Assembly (NCBI GenBank): GCA_964475945.1
Contig: CAYYYF010000010.1
Span: forward strand, 1-46,473
Direction of reading: 5' to 3'
Origin: JBBIQH01 sp964475945
GTDB lineage: Archaea > Thermoproteota > Nitrososphaeria > Nitrososphaerales > Nitrosocaldaceae
DNA length: 46,473 nucleotides
This document shows, piece after piece, positions 9,461 through 18,877 of this stretch. The translations under genes and the position numbers were made by a program. The stretch's first letter is position 1; every line of letters begins with the position of its first letter. The notes beneath the pieces were generated by a model. That model searched no databases. It was not told the origin of the DNA and saw only the letters and a program-made list of their open reading frames with translations.

Positions 9461-9832
9461 CTATGGATTGAGCACTTTTATACCTAACTCCTTGGCCTTC
9501 TCCAGTATAAGTTTCCTCTTCCTTGCTCCTACTGTAGAGGCTATCCTTACAGCATCTCTGCTAGGATCTAGCATGGATAACTCCTTGATATTATGTATTA
9601 ATACATCCCTATACCCTGATGGGTGTAGATGCCTTGCTACCTTTGGGCCTCTATAGCCTATCTTAACTATCGGGGGCCAGCCTTTTACCTGCAGGCGCAT
9701 ATGGCTATCTATACCTTTAGGCTTCCTCCAACTCTCCTTTACACGCTTATACCTCCAACTCTCTTGCCTAACAAACTCTGGCTTCCTTGCCTTTACCCTT
9801 GCCCTTAACTCAAGGAGTTCTTTATTTATCAT
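9461..9832 (-). CDS. rpl32e: Large ribosomal subunit protein eL32
   Basis: From the ATG at 9832 the 123-residue basic protein shows L32e features: KPEFVRQESWRYKRVKESWRKPKGIDSHMR, split here by the KxSWRKPxGxDSxxR motif, then GYRGPKVARHLHPSGYRDVLIHN and TVGARKRKLILEKAKELGI. The frame is open upstream to 10003, but that part overlaps the divergent pckA start and resembles nothing ribosomal. It is co-transcribed with rpl19e, the usual archaeal order. The other spc-operon genes are not beside it. Confidence 0.93.
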   Translation of the reverse strand: MINKELLELRARVKARKPEFVRQESWRYKRVKESWRKPKGIDSHMRLQVKGWPPIVKIGYRGPKVARHLHPSGYRDVLIHNIKELSMLDPSRDAVRIASTVGARKRKLILEKAKELGIKVLNP

Positions 9833-9922
9833 AACACAGCATAGCAACAATCCATAAATATCTCTTTCTCTAATGTGTAATAGTAACAAATAGTTAAATA
9901 ACCCATTCAATATGCTAGCCTT

Positions 9923-11500
9923 ATGGACTTTAATGGGGGACTGAGCATAAACGGCTACTCTATAAGACCAAGTAAGATATACAGGAATCCTCCTGTTGAT
10001 CAACTTGTAAATGAGGCAGTGAAGAGGGGTGAAGGGATACTAGCATCCAACAATGCATTAACAGTATACACAGGTAAGTATACTGGTAGATCCCCAGAGG
10101 ATAAGTTCATAGTATATGATGATCTTACTAAGGATACTATAGACTGGGGTAATGTTAATAAGCCATTCAAGCAAGAGCATTTTGATGCATTATGCAGTAG
10201 ATTGGCAGATTACCTTAATGGTAAGGAGTTGTTTGTATTCGATGGTTATGTAGGAGCAGACCCTAAGGCAAGGATGAACCTTAGGGTTATAACAGATACT
10301 GCTTGGCAGTGCTTATTTGCAAGGAACCTCTTTATAAGGCCAGATGGGTTGGATGGGTTCAAGCCAGAGTTTACAATACTCTCTTTAACAAAGTTCTTTG
10401 CTGATCCTACTAGAGATAATACTAGGAGCGAGGTATTCATAATACTCAACCTAAGCTCAAAGCTAACCGTGATAGGAGGCACCTCATATGCAGGTGAGAT
10501 AAAGAAGGCTGTATTCACTGCAATGAACTTCTACCTCCCAGATAAAGGTATACTCCCGATGCACTGTGCTGCTAACATGGGTAAGAATGGTGATGTAGCA
10601 CTATTCTTTGGTCTCTCTGGTACAGGGAAAACAAGCCTCTCTGCAGATACTACGAGGATGCTTATAGGTGATGATGAGCATGGTTGGGGTAGCGATGGAG
10701 TATTCAACTTTGAAGGGGGATGCTATGCAAAGTGTATAAACCTTAGTAAGGAGAAGGAGCCTCAGATATGGAATGCTATAAGATATGGTTCTGTTATGGA
10801 GAATGTTGTTCTAGATGAGAGTGGGAATCCAGACTACGCAGATGCAAGTATAACAGAGAATACTAGGGTTGCATATCCTTTAGATTATATACCAAATGCA
10901 GTAGTGCCTAGCATAGGCCCGCACCCAAAGGTTATACTATTCTTAACAGCAGATGCATTTGGTGTCCTGCCTCCAATAGCAAGGTTAACTAAGCAGGGCG
11001 CCATGTATCACTTCCTATCAGGATATACAAGCAAGTTAGCAGGTACTGAGAGAGGTATAACAAAGCCCAAGGAGACATTCTCTGTATGCTTTGCTGCTCC
11101 ATTCATGCCAAGGAAGGCTATAGTATATGCTAACATGCTAGGCGAGAGGATAGAGAGGTATGGTACTAGAACATATCTGATAAATACTGGATGGATAGGA
11201 GGCCCATATGGAGTTGGTGAGAGGATAAGGATAGAGTATAGTAGGGCAATGGTTAGGGCTGCTATAAGTGGTGATATAGAGAAGAGCAACTTTATACATG
11301 ATGATATATTCAATCTAGATGTGCCTACATCATGCCCCAATGTGCCTAGCGAGATAGTGATACCAAGGAATACATGGCAGGAGAGGGATGCGTATGATAT
11401 CGCAGCAAAGAGGCTTGCAAGGTTATTCGTTGAGAACTTTAAGAGGTTCAAGGATATACCTGAGGAGATAGTTGAAGCCGGACCACGGATAATAGAATAG
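9923..11500 (+). CDS. pckA: Phosphoenolpyruvate carboxykinase (ATP)
   Basis: PckA converts oxaloacetate and ATP to phosphoenolpyruvate, CO2 and ADP for gluconeogenesis. The 525-residue protein has TGRSPEDKF (54-62), the P-loop GLSGTGKTS (230-238), the metal-binding GDDEHGW (249-255) and the ATP-type ENTRVAYPLDYIPN region. These mark the ATP-dependent family, not the GTP-dependent one. The start is the ATG at 9923; TTAAATAA lies upstream at about 9893-9900. A TTAATTAA run follows the stop, shared with the convergent subtilase gene. Confidence 0.97.
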   Translation: MDFNGGLSINGYSIRPSKIYRNPPVDQLVNEAVKRGEGILASNNALTVYTGKYTGRSPEDKFIVYDDLTKDTIDWGNVNKPFKQEHFDALCSRLADYLNGKELFVFDGYVGADPKARMNLRVITDTAWQCLFARNLFIRPDGLDGFKPEFTILSLTKFFADPTRDNTRSEVFIILNLSSKLTVIGGTSYAGEIKKAVFTAMNFYLPDKGILPMHCAANMGKNGDVALFFGLSGTGKTSLSADTTRMLIGDDEHGWGSDGVFNFEGGCYAKCINLSKEKEPQIWNAIRYGSVMENVVLDESGNPDYADASITENTRVAYPLDYIPNAVVPSIGPHPKVILFLTADAFGVLPPIARLTKQGAMYHFLSGYTSKLAGTERGITKPKETFSVCFAAPFMPRKAIVYANMLGERIERYGTRTYLINTGWIGGPYGVGERIRIEYSRAMVRAAISGDIEKSNFIHDDIFNLDVPTSCPNVPSEIVIPRNTWQERDAYDIAAKRLARLFVENFKRFKDIPEEIVEAGPRIIE

Positions 11501-11501
11501 G

Positions 11502-11519
11502 TTAATTAATTAATTAATA
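11502..11519. repeat. TTAA tandem repeat at a convergent gene junction
   Basis: Four TTAA units fill the 21-base gap between the ends of pckA and the convergent protease gene. It is the same motif and setting as 8974-8991, which suggests a bidirectional transcription end signal. Confidence 0.5.
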
Positions 11520-11521
11520 AC

Positions 11522-13996
11522 TTACCCATCTGTTATATCTTTATCCCTATCTTTGTCTCTATTATCTTTAGCATCCATAGAGCCTATTTTATTATTGTCG
11601 TTAACCTCATTGCTATCAAGCCCAAGATTAATGCTATCATTACCTATCATCTCATGCATATACCTCTCCTCCCTCCTCTTACCTATAATTAGCACTACAA
11701 CCATTCCAGCACTAATGGCTCCTATTATAATAACCAGCTCTTGGAATGGAAGTAGCTGCTGTTCACTAGCAACTATCCTAGCAGAGTTGTTAATATATAC
11801 AGTTGAGAATACATAAATCTTATTGCTATCGCTAGTAGTTACTGTAGCTTCTATCCAATACTCTCCACTCCTTACTGGTATGTTGGCATGGTTGTTATCT
11901 GGTGTTAATGTAACAACCCTATTTCTCATGCTTAAAGGATCTATTATCTTTATGCTTGCATGCTTCCATCCTCCTATGCTACCATTGCCACTACTAATAG
12001 TAGCAGTAGTGTTTATGCCATCTGCTAAGGATAGAGAGAGTGTACCATCTCCATTGCTTACTGTATTTATTACAATTGGGTTGATGTATAATAGCATAGG
12101 TATTGATAAAGTTGTATTACCATGCCTTATAGATAGTATAGCCTCATACTTGCTAACGTTATCAATGACTACATCATCTACGCTAACATTAACCGTAAGA
12201 ATACCTAAAGTATCATCTACCCTCTTAAATTGAGTATCTATCCTTATCTTGCTAGTATCATTGTTAATATTGCTATTATCATTTATCCACATTAATGTAA
12301 CCTTTGGCTCCTCAAGTCTGCCATCCAATGCCCTTATGGTTATGCTCTTGCTATCATTGGATCCAGCATAGAGATAGAATGCAAGGTTGTATGGCATTGC
12401 TAGGATATCAGAGTTAAGTGCAGAGTCTATTGAGAGCTCCCCTATGCCAGCAACCTCAAATGGGTAGATATCTCCATATATATCCTTCAGAGGCTTTGCT
12501 GTAGTTATAAGCAGAGAGGCTATCTCTTGTGCATTAAGCTCTGGATGCTTCTGCATAAGTAATGCAGCTGCACCACTAACATGTGGAGCAGCAAAGCTTG
12601 TACCGTTATTTGTTGTATATGAGTTGTTAAGACTTGTTGAGTTTATATCAACGCCAGGGGCTACGAGGTTTGGCTTGATATAGAATGGTGACACAGGTCC
12701 CCTTGAGCTGAATGTTGCTATAACATCCCTACTATACTCGCTCCTCAACTCTGCCTTTACATTGGAGTTTAGCATCTGCAGTATCTTCAACCCATCATCC
12801 CTTGCCAATGCTATAACAGGTATACTTGGTTTATACTCTGCATCATTGCCCTCATGCAGTAATGTACCATAGAATATCCCTTGCTCATTGTTATATACTA
12901 GTAGAGCAATAGCACCCTTCCTTGCAACATTCCTCTCCTTCTCAGAGAAGTAGACCCTCTCCATGGTCTCTACACCATTAACTATAATCCTCTCTCCACC
13001 TCTCTCAGCAAGTGCTATCTTACCTGTAAGATCTAAGTCCTTAACATCCTTCTCCCTAGCATACTTTACATATACTACCTCCCCTTCTATTATCCCCTCC
13101 TTTATAACTGAGCCCAGCATGGGTATACCCTCAAACTTTGCATTACCTACCTTGAGTGTAGTTACTACTGTTGATACATTGCTTGCTACTGCACCTACAG
13201 TGATAGCATCCTTTGCTGTTGCTGGACTACCCATACCATTCTGCCCATTGTTTCCTGCTGCCACTACAACAAGTATACCCTTCCTTACTAGGTTGTTAAC
13301 AGCATTATCTATCTCAAGGTTAACAGTATCCATACCTATACTTATATTCACTATATTAGCACCATCCCTTGCAGCCATCTCTAAAGCCCTTATTATATCC
13401 AGTGAGGAGGTGAAGTTGCCATTGGATGTTACCTTGTATGCTAATAGCCTAGCCTTTGGTGCTATACCCTTCATGTTACCATCTGCTGCTATTATACCTG
13501 CTACAGCAGTACCATGCCCATCCTTATCCATGGGATCGTTATCCTTCTCAAGGAAGTCATAACCTCCTATAACCTTACCATCTGGGAAGCCCTTAAGATC
13601 GTTATGCGTATAATCTATACCAGTATCTATAAGAGCAATCTTTATACCCTCTCCATCTAAAGGTCTGCCATACCTATCCTTCATATCTGCTATCTGTAAC
13701 CTTATTGCATCAAGGCTTGCTGCAGATGAGTATACTCTAACAGGTTTATCCTCTATGATTATACCTTTATTCTTCAATAACTCAAGGGTCCTTGGTTGCA
13801 CATATGCTATAAATGCATCTCTATCAGTAACATATCTAAGCCTCTCAACTACCTTAATATCATACTTGAGCAACTCATCTATGCTAGAGTTAGGTATTAT
13901 CATAACCTTATGGTAACCATCTATAGCAGTAGCAAGTGGAAGGGTAGATGCTACAATTATGAGTAGCAGAGGTAATGCTACAGGCTTAATACTCAT
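11522..13996 (-). CDS. Secreted, membrane-anchored subtilisin-like serine protease
   Basis: The 824-residue protein has a signal peptide (ALPLLLIIVASTLPLATA), a propeptide-like region (about 27-95) and a peptidase S8 domain. Its catalytic triad is Asp124 (ALIDTGIDYTHND), His161 (DGHGTAVAGI) and Ser467 (NGTSFAAPHVSG), with the oxyanion Asn at about 249 (AAGNNGQ). A PA domain is inserted at about 300-400. Beta-rich domains follow, then a membrane helix (LVIIIGAISAGMVVVLIIG) and an Asp/Asn-rich cytoplasmic tail ending KDRDKDITDG. It probably cleaves proteins at the cell surface. It is transcribed alone. Confidence 0.93.
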   Translation of the reverse strand: MSIKPVALPLLLIIVASTLPLATAIDGYHKVMIIPNSSIDELLKYDIKVVERLRYVTDRDAFIAYVQPRTLELLKNKGIIIEDKPVRVYSSAASLDAIRLQIADMKDRYGRPLDGEGIKIALIDTGIDYTHNDLKGFPDGKVIGGYDFLEKDNDPMDKDGHGTAVAGIIAADGNMKGIAPKARLLAYKVTSNGNFTSSLDIIRALEMAARDGANIVNISIGMDTVNLEIDNAVNNLVRKGILVVVAAGNNGQNGMGSPATAKDAITVGAVASNVSTVVTTLKVGNAKFEGIPMLGSVIKEGIIEGEVVYVKYAREKDVKDLDLTGKIALAERGGERIIVNGVETMERVYFSEKERNVARKGAIALLVYNNEQGIFYGTLLHEGNDAEYKPSIPVIALARDDGLKILQMLNSNVKAELRSEYSRDVIATFSSRGPVSPFYIKPNLVAPGVDINSTSLNNSYTTNNGTSFAAPHVSGAAALLMQKHPELNAQEIASLLITTAKPLKDIYGDIYPFEVAGIGELSIDSALNSDILAMPYNLAFYLYAGSNDSKSITIRALDGRLEEPKVTLMWINDNSNINNDTSKIRIDTQFKRVDDTLGILTVNVSVDDVVIDNVSKYEAILSIRHGNTTLSIPMLLYINPIVINTVSNGDGTLSLSLADGINTTATISSGNGSIGGWKHASIKIIDPLSMRNRVVTLTPDNNHANIPVRSGEYWIEATVTTSDSNKIYVFSTVYINNSARIVASEQQLLPFQELVIIIGAISAGMVVVLIIGKRREERYMHEMIGNDSINLGLDSNEVNDNNKIGSMDAKDNRDKDRDKDITDG

Positions 13997-14028
13997 AATA
14001 TATTATTCATATGACCAATACTAAAATG

Positions 14029-14916
14029 TTAGTCTTTAACCCTTTCCTGTAGTATATAAGCATAGTGCTCAAAGTCGTTGATGTAAGGGACCTTGGATAT
14101 ACCAACCCTGTTGGATCTTAAAGCATGGTATGAAGCAGCTGCTGCATAGCATAAGGCCCATACAGCATCCCTATCCTTTACATATGCTACAGTATATGCT
14201 GCAGTGAATACATCCCCTACACCAGTGCTATCCATACTATCATCTATCCTATCAAGTGTAAGTTTATACACATTACTATTATGGCTCATCAGCATGGTAT
14301 TATCTATAGTTAGCAGAATGATATCAGCAATAGAAGAGAGGTTATTCAGTGCATCCAATCCATGAAGGGAGGTTAATGCATATGCCTCAGTACTATCAAC
14401 CTTCAGCGCATCTATACCCAATGATCTAAGATCCATATCATTACTGCTTATAGCAATTCTCCCATCAGCCATAACATTCCTTACCAAGCCTTGGGGATCA
14501 AGTAATGTAAATCCTGAGTTGGATGCAATAAGCCTTATAGAATCTATGCTTAACTCATCTATAACGGGGCTTACTATAGATGCATCTAAGCCATTACCTA
14601 TCCTTGCTACTATATCATCATAACCTATATCCTCACACCTGGCAAGTAGGAATAGCCTTCTTGTATTTGAGTCATAAACTAGCTTGAACCTTGTTGTAGG
14701 CCTTTTACTTACGCTATTATTAAGGTAATCAACCTCCCTAGCCTTCATATCAATAAAATCACTACCAAACTTTGTTATTGGTATTAGATCATGCATGCAA
14801 TGCTTAACCATCAAGCCAGAGTAGCATACTGGACCTCCAACTGTAATAACCTCATCTCTACCTCTACATATATGATCTATGGTTGCATGGGATGCTACTC
14901 CTATCTTTAAAGGCAT
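14029..14916 (-). CDS. PfkB/ribokinase-family carbohydrate or nucleoside kinase
   Basis: The 295-residue protein shows the ribokinase fold signatures: VGGPVCYSGL near residue 27 and STGVGDVFTAAYTVAYV near 240. The latter is the anion hole and catalytic Asp motif (usually DTxGAGD; here STGVGD). The substrate cannot be assigned. The region between looks more divergent than in ribokinase or ADP-dependent kinases. The gene is divergent from sod with only 48 bases between the start codons. Confidence 0.82.
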   Translation of the reverse strand: MPLKIGVASHATIDHICRGRDEVITVGGPVCYSGLMVKHCMHDLIPITKFGSDFIDMKAREVDYLNNSVSKRPTTRFKLVYDSNTRRLFLLARCEDIGYDDIVARIGNGLDASIVSPVIDELSIDSIRLIASNSGFTLLDPQGLVRNVMADGRIAISSNDMDLRSLGIDALKVDSTEAYALTSLHGLDALNNLSSIADIILLTIDNTMLMSHNSNVYKLTLDRIDDSMDSTGVGDVFTAAYTVAYVKDRDAVWALCYAAAASYHALRSNRVGISKVPYINDFEHYAYILQERVKD

Positions 14917-14964
14917 AATTATGCAATGATAATGTTTAATTAATATTATACCTTGGATTATGGC

Positions 14965-15567
14965 ATGGCAAAGTATACTCTACCAAGCCTACCATATGCA
15001 TATGGTGCACTTGAGCCTCATATAGCAAGGGAGATAATGGAGCTGCATCATAGCAAGCATCATCAAGCATATGTGAATGGAGCAAATGCTGCACTTGAGA
15101 AGCTTGAGCAGGCAAGGAAGAACAACTTCCAAGGAGTTGATATTAGAGCAATAGAGAGGGATCTATCGTTCCACCTATCTGGGCATATACTGCACTCCAT
15201 CTTCTGGCCTAACATGAAACCATCTGGGGGAGGCAAACCTGGAGGCATGCTTGCTGATATGATAAATGCTAGCTTTGGTGGCTTTGAGAGCTTTAAGGCA
15301 CAGTTCACAGAGACAGCAAAGAGCGTTGAGGGTATAGGCTGGGCTATGCTTGTGTATGAGCCTAGCAGTGACCAACTCCTAACCTTAAATATAGAGAAGC
15401 ATAACATGCAGGCTGCCCATTCTACCATCCCATTGCTTGTGCTTGATGTATGGGAGCATGCATACTATCTGCAGTACAAGAACGATAGGGCGAGTTACAT
15501 AAACGCATGGTGGAATGTTGTTAACTGGGATGATGCAGAGGCTAGGTTAAGGAAGGCAAAGCATTGA
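14965..15567 (+). CDS. sod: Superoxide dismutase (Fe/Mn family)
   Basis: The enzyme dismutates superoxide. The 200-residue sequence begins MAKYTLPSLPYAYGALEPHI and keeps the metal-ligand regions: MELHHSKHHQAYV, SGHILHSIFWPNM and LDVWEHAYYLQYKNDR (Asp and His ligands). The upstream TTG at 14953 is in frame, but the ATG at 14965 fits the family start. A TATA-like ATTAATATTATACC lies about 26 bases upstream, consistent with a leaderless mRNA. Iron versus manganese use cannot be read safely, though archaeal relatives often use iron. Confidence 0.95.
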   Translation: MAKYTLPSLPYAYGALEPHIAREIMELHHSKHHQAYVNGANAALEKLEQARKNNFQGVDIRAIERDLSFHLSGHILHSIFWPNMKPSGGGKPGGMLADMINASFGGFESFKAQFTETAKSVEGIGWAMLVYEPSSDQLLTLNIEKHNMQAAHSTIPLLVLDVWEHAYYLQYKNDRASYINAWWNVVNWDDAEARLRKAKH

Positions 15568-15597
15568 TTTTAAATACAAACAATTTTTTATTATAAT

Positions 15598-15735
15598 ATG
15601 GGTTTTATGTTAAAATGTAGAAGATGCGGCATATTACTCAAGAGTTATGAGGAGTATGAGTTGCATGTGATTAAGGAGCATAAGGATGATCTAAGGCTAA
15701 GATTTAGACCAGAGATAATTAGGGTTGATGAGTAG
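15598..15735 (+). CDS. Single C2H2 zinc-finger protein, 45 aa
   Basis: A short frame starting at the ATG at 15598 encodes 45 residues with a classical C2H2 pattern: CRRC at 7-10, 12 residues, His23, 4 residues, His28 (ELHVIKEH). The tail is basic and acidic (RLRFRPEIIRVDE). Small C2H2 proteins are common in Thaumarchaeota, but mostly of unknown role; DNA or RNA binding is likely. It lies 30 bases after sod with a T-rich run between. A separate two-finger protein is encoded at 23354. Confidence 0.68.
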   Translation: MGFMLKCRRCGILLKSYEEYELHVIKEHKDDLRLRFRPEIIRVDE

Positions 15736-15829
15736 TATAAATTAAATTAAATTAAATCATTATATCAGCAATCCTCTAAATACTCTTGCTAAAGATGCAT
15801 TTATAAACAACATTATTGCTCATTCCTCC

Positions 15830-16255
15830 ATGAGCGAGGAGAGGCTATACTCTCTAGCAACACAGATAAAGGTGCTAGAGGCTTACCTTAATGATCTAAT
15901 TGCGAGGGAGAGCACAATAATCAGGTTTATACAAGAGGCTAGGCTTGTTATAGAGGCTATAAGAGGTTTAAATACTGTTGGCAATAATGATCTTCTATTA
16001 CCATTAGGCATAGGTGTGTATGTTCATGCTAAAATAGATCCAAATGATAAACTATTTGTAAGCATAGGCTCAGAGGTTGCTATAGAGAAGGGTAGAGATG
16101 ATGCAATAAACTATATAGAGAAGAGGGTGAAGGAGCTTGAGAATGCATTGGTAGAGATAAACAGTCAGAAGCAGGAGATACAGTTAAGGATAGAGGGTAT
16201 GAGGAGTGAGATGAATAGTATAATACAACAGATACAGAGTAAGCAGAAGGGTTAA
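15830..16255 (+). CDS. pfdA: Prefoldin alpha subunit
   Basis: The 141-residue protein has the prefoldin alpha layout: an N-terminal coiled coil (about 1-48), a central beta hairpin region (LLLPLGIGVYVHAKI and LFVSIGSEVAIEKG) and a C-terminal coiled coil rich in Glu/Gln (KELENALVEINSQKQEIQ). The hexameric chaperone passes unfolded proteins to the thermosome. A TATA box (CATTTATAAA, 15798-15807) sits about 27 bases upstream of the ATG, which suggests a leaderless transcript. It is followed by ftsY after 26 bases, a common archaeal pairing. Confidence 0.93.
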   Translation: MSEERLYSLATQIKVLEAYLNDLIARESTIIRFIQEARLVIEAIRGLNTVGNNDLLLPLGIGVYVHAKIDPNDKLFVSIGSEVAIEKGRDDAINYIEKRVKELENALVEINSQKQEIQLRIEGMRSEMNSIIQQIQSKQKG

Positions 16256-16281
16256 GTTAATAATGCAAGAGTGCATCCTTT

Positions 16282-17193
16282 ATGTTCGATAGGATAAAGA
16301 AGGCATTCTCGAATATAGTAAAGGGGTTAAGTGAGAAGGAGTTAAGCGAGGAGGATATAGCAAAGGTATTCTCAGATATACAGATAGCATTGCTTGAGAG
16401 TGATGTTGCCCAAGAGACGATAGATCATCTATACAATGAGTTGAAGGGTAGACTCTTAGGCAAGAAGTTTGATAAGGGTATGAGTAATGAGGGTATAGTT
16501 AAGAATGTGCTAAGGGATATAATGCTCTCAGTATTCAACTCTGCTGGAGTATTTGATATAATAGCAAGGATAGAGAGCAAGAGGAGTAGGAAGGAGCCAT
16601 GTGTAATACTCTTCCTAGGTATAAATGGGACAGGGAAGACCACTACTATAGCAAAGTTTGCAAAGATGCTCAAGGATAAGGGTATATCATCTGTTATAGT
16701 TGCTGGTGATACGCATAGGGCAGGGGCTATAGAGCAGATAAAGGAGCATGCAGATAGGCTAGGAATAAAGGTTATAGCACAGAGGTATGGTGCAGATCCT
16801 GCTGCTGTAGGTAGGGATGGAGTGCTATATGCAAAGGCACATAGGATAGATACAGTGCTTATAGACACTGCTGGAAGAATGCAGACTAGCAAGAATCTTA
16901 TGGATGAGATGGCAAAGATAGTCAGAGTTGTAAGGCCAGATATCAAGGTATTCGTTGGTGACTCTCTAGCAGGTAATGATACAATAATGCAGGCAAGGGA
17001 GTTCAAGAGGTATACGGACTTTGATTGCATAATATTAACAAAGAGCGATAGCGACTATAAGGGAGGCTCTGCGCTATCCATAGTTCATGTTACAGGGAAG
17101 CCTATAGTATATCTAGGCATAGGGCAAGGTTATGATGATCTAAAACCATTCGATGCTGAGTTGTTTGTTAAGCAGATACTTGAAGGTGATTAG
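16282..17193 (+). CDS. ftsY: Signal recognition particle receptor FtsY
   Basis: FtsY is the membrane-associated partner GTPase of SRP54 (encoded at 214). The 303 residues comprise the NG domain only: N helices (1-100), P-loop GINGTGKTT (113-121), GDTHRAGA (142-149), DTAGR (195-199) and TKSDSDYKGGSA near 254. There is no acidic A domain, as in many archaea. It is second in the pfdA-ftsY-argF operon. Confidence 0.96.
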   Translation: MFDRIKKAFSNIVKGLSEKELSEEDIAKVFSDIQIALLESDVAQETIDHLYNELKGRLLGKKFDKGMSNEGIVKNVLRDIMLSVFNSAGVFDIIARIESKRSRKEPCVILFLGINGTGKTTTIAKFAKMLKDKGISSVIVAGDTHRAGAIEQIKEHADRLGIKVIAQRYGADPAAVGRDGVLYAKAHRIDTVLIDTAGRMQTSKNLMDEMAKIVRVVRPDIKVFVGDSLAGNDTIMQAREFKRYTDFDCIILTKSDSDYKGGSALSIVHVTGKPIVYLGIGQGYDDLKPFDAELFVKQILEGD

Positions 17194-17194
17194 C

Positions 17195-18151
17195 ATGCTT
17201 AAGGGCAAGGATCTTCTAACACTTATGGAGTTTGATAGCAAAGGCATAGCAGACCTTCTTAAACTAGCATCAAATCTTAAGAAGAGGGCGAAACCAGTGC
17301 TTAAAGGCAAGGTATTTGCGATGATATTCCAGAAGCCATCTACCAGAACAAGGGTAAGCTTTGAGGTAGCGATGAAGGAGTTAGGAGGGTATACTATAGT
17401 GCTCAATGCAAATGAGATCCAACTATCTAGAGGAGAGAGTATAGAGGATACCGCAAGGACATTATCATGCTATGTAGATGTAATAGGGGCTAGGGTTTAT
17501 GCGCATAGCGATGTTGAGAGATTAGCGAAGGTAGCAAGTGTGCCTGTAATAAATATGCTCTCTGATCTATACCATCCATGCCAAGTGCTAGGGGATCTGC
17601 TTACCATAAAAGAGGTTAAAGGTAGGCTGGCTGGGCTAACCTTGGCATGGGTTGGTGATGGTAACAACGTATGCAATAGCCTAATAATAGGCTGCTCCCT
17701 TGTAGGGATAATGGTTAAGGTAGCTACACCAAAGGGTTATGAGCCTCTACAGGATGCGATTAACTTTGCTAGGGAGCATAATGGTTATGTTGAGATACTA
17801 GAGGAGCCTAGGGATGCTGTAAGGGATGCAGATATCATCTATACTGACTCATTCGTATCCATGGGGAAGGAGAGTGAGAGAGAGGAGAGGCTTAAGGTAT
17901 TCCTCCCTAGATATCAGGTTAATGATGAACTGCTAGCATTAGCAAAGCCTGATGCTATATTCATGCACTGCCTACCAGCAAAGAGGGGTGAGGAGGTTAC
18001 GTATAGCGTTATAGATGGTAAGCAGTCTGTTGTATGGCAGCAGGCAGAGAATAGGATGCATGCACAGAAGGCATTGCTCTACATGCTCCTAAAGAGGAGT
18101 AGGAAGATGAGGAGGGTTGGTAGGAGTAGGAGTAGAAGGGTAAGGGATTAG
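17195..18151 (+). CDS. argF: Ornithine carbamoyltransferase
   Basis: ArgF forms citrulline from ornithine and carbamoyl phosphate in arginine synthesis. From the ATG at 17195, one base after the ftsY stop, it has 318 residues. The carbamoyl-phosphate motif PSTRTRVSFE (48-57), HPCQVLGDLLT and the ornithine-binding MHCLPAKRGEEVT are all intact. An in-frame upstream extension to 17153 lies inside ftsY and is not part of the family. The last 15 residues are very basic (KRSRKMRRVGRSRSRRVRD in part), an unusual tail. Confidence 0.95.
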   Translation: MLKGKDLLTLMEFDSKGIADLLKLASNLKKRAKPVLKGKVFAMIFQKPSTRTRVSFEVAMKELGGYTIVLNANEIQLSRGESIEDTARTLSCYVDVIGARVYAHSDVERLAKVASVPVINMLSDLYHPCQVLGDLLTIKEVKGRLAGLTLAWVGDGNNVCNSLIIGCSLVGIMVKVATPKGYEPLQDAINFAREHNGYVEILEEPRDAVRDADIIYTDSFVSMGKESEREERLKVFLPRYQVNDELLALAKPDAIFMHCLPAKRGEEVTYSVIDGKQSVVWQQAENRMHAQKALLYMLLKRSRKMRRVGRSRSRRVRD

Positions 18152-18187
18152 CCATAAAATAATAAAATAAAAAATAATAAAATTGGA

Positions 18188-18844
18188 TTAAGTATGCGAG
18201 TGCTCCTCTAATGCAGCAAATAGATACTGTACAAAGTAAGGCTCAGGCACAGCACCCTCAAACTCTATCCTATCATTTATTACAGTCTTTGGTACTGCCA
18301 TTACATTATACCTATTAGCAAGTTGAGGGAACTCTATAGAGTCTATCATGTGAGCAGTTATATGATCATTCTCTATGGCAGATTGATGCGCTAACCTAAC
18401 CATCTTTGGGCAGTATGGGCATGTTGGAGTAGTGAATACCTTGATATTCACATCCTTATCTATCCTCTTCAGTGCATCCTTTGTTGTATTTGCCAACCTG
18501 CTCTTCCTATTCGATACATCTATTATATCATCTACCAATGCACCAAACTCATACCCTGCTGGTATACCAAAGAACCTTATTCCATAATCCTTCTCCCCAA
18601 GCAGTGCTATAGCAGGTATCTTATCTACTGCTAATTCTCTTGCCTTATCAGCATCCTCTACAAAGTCATATACTTGAACCTTTATCTTATCTGTAAGAGA
18701 TGCAAGCTCCTCAATAAGCTCCCTACTCTCTTTACAGTATGAGCACTCAAAGCTCTGCGTAAATACTACAATCCTTACATCGTACTTTAACTTGCTTGAG
18801 AATATATCCTTAAGGTGCTGCTGCTCCTTTGCTGGAATAAGCAT
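18188..18844 (-). CDS. Glutaredoxin-like protein disulfide oxidoreductase (PDO)
   Basis: The 218 residues form two tandem thioredoxin folds, each with a CxxC: CSYC at 34-37 and CPYC at 142-145. This is the layout of archaeal PDO, which makes or reshuffles disulfides in the cytosol of thermophiles. It can also act as a thioredoxin-reductase partner. It is the last gene of a same-strand run with YcaO, TfuA and peptide-type permeases. A TATA-like AATATAAC lies about 26 bases upstream, so it may have its own promoter. Confidence 0.9.
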   Translation of the reverse strand: MLIPAKEQQHLKDIFSSKLKYDVRIVVFTQSFECSYCKESRELIEELASLTDKIKVQVYDFVEDADKARELAVDKIPAIALLGEKDYGIRFFGIPAGYEFGALVDDIIDVSNRKSRLANTTKDALKRIDKDVNIKVFTTPTCPYCPKMVRLAHQSAIENDHITAHMIDSIEFPQLANRYNVMAVPKTVINDRIEFEGAVPEPYFVQYLFAALEEHSHT

Positions 18845-18877
18845 GTCTATCCCTAATACTATCTTAGTTATATTACT

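Noticed and set aside
9833..10003. 57-codon N-terminal extension of L32e
   Set aside because: It overlaps the divergent pckA start and has no ribosomal-protein similarity.
11553..13562. Several open frames antisense to the subtilase gene
   Set aside because: They are leucine/serine-rich shadow frames with no motifs, while the opposite strand encodes a complete protease.
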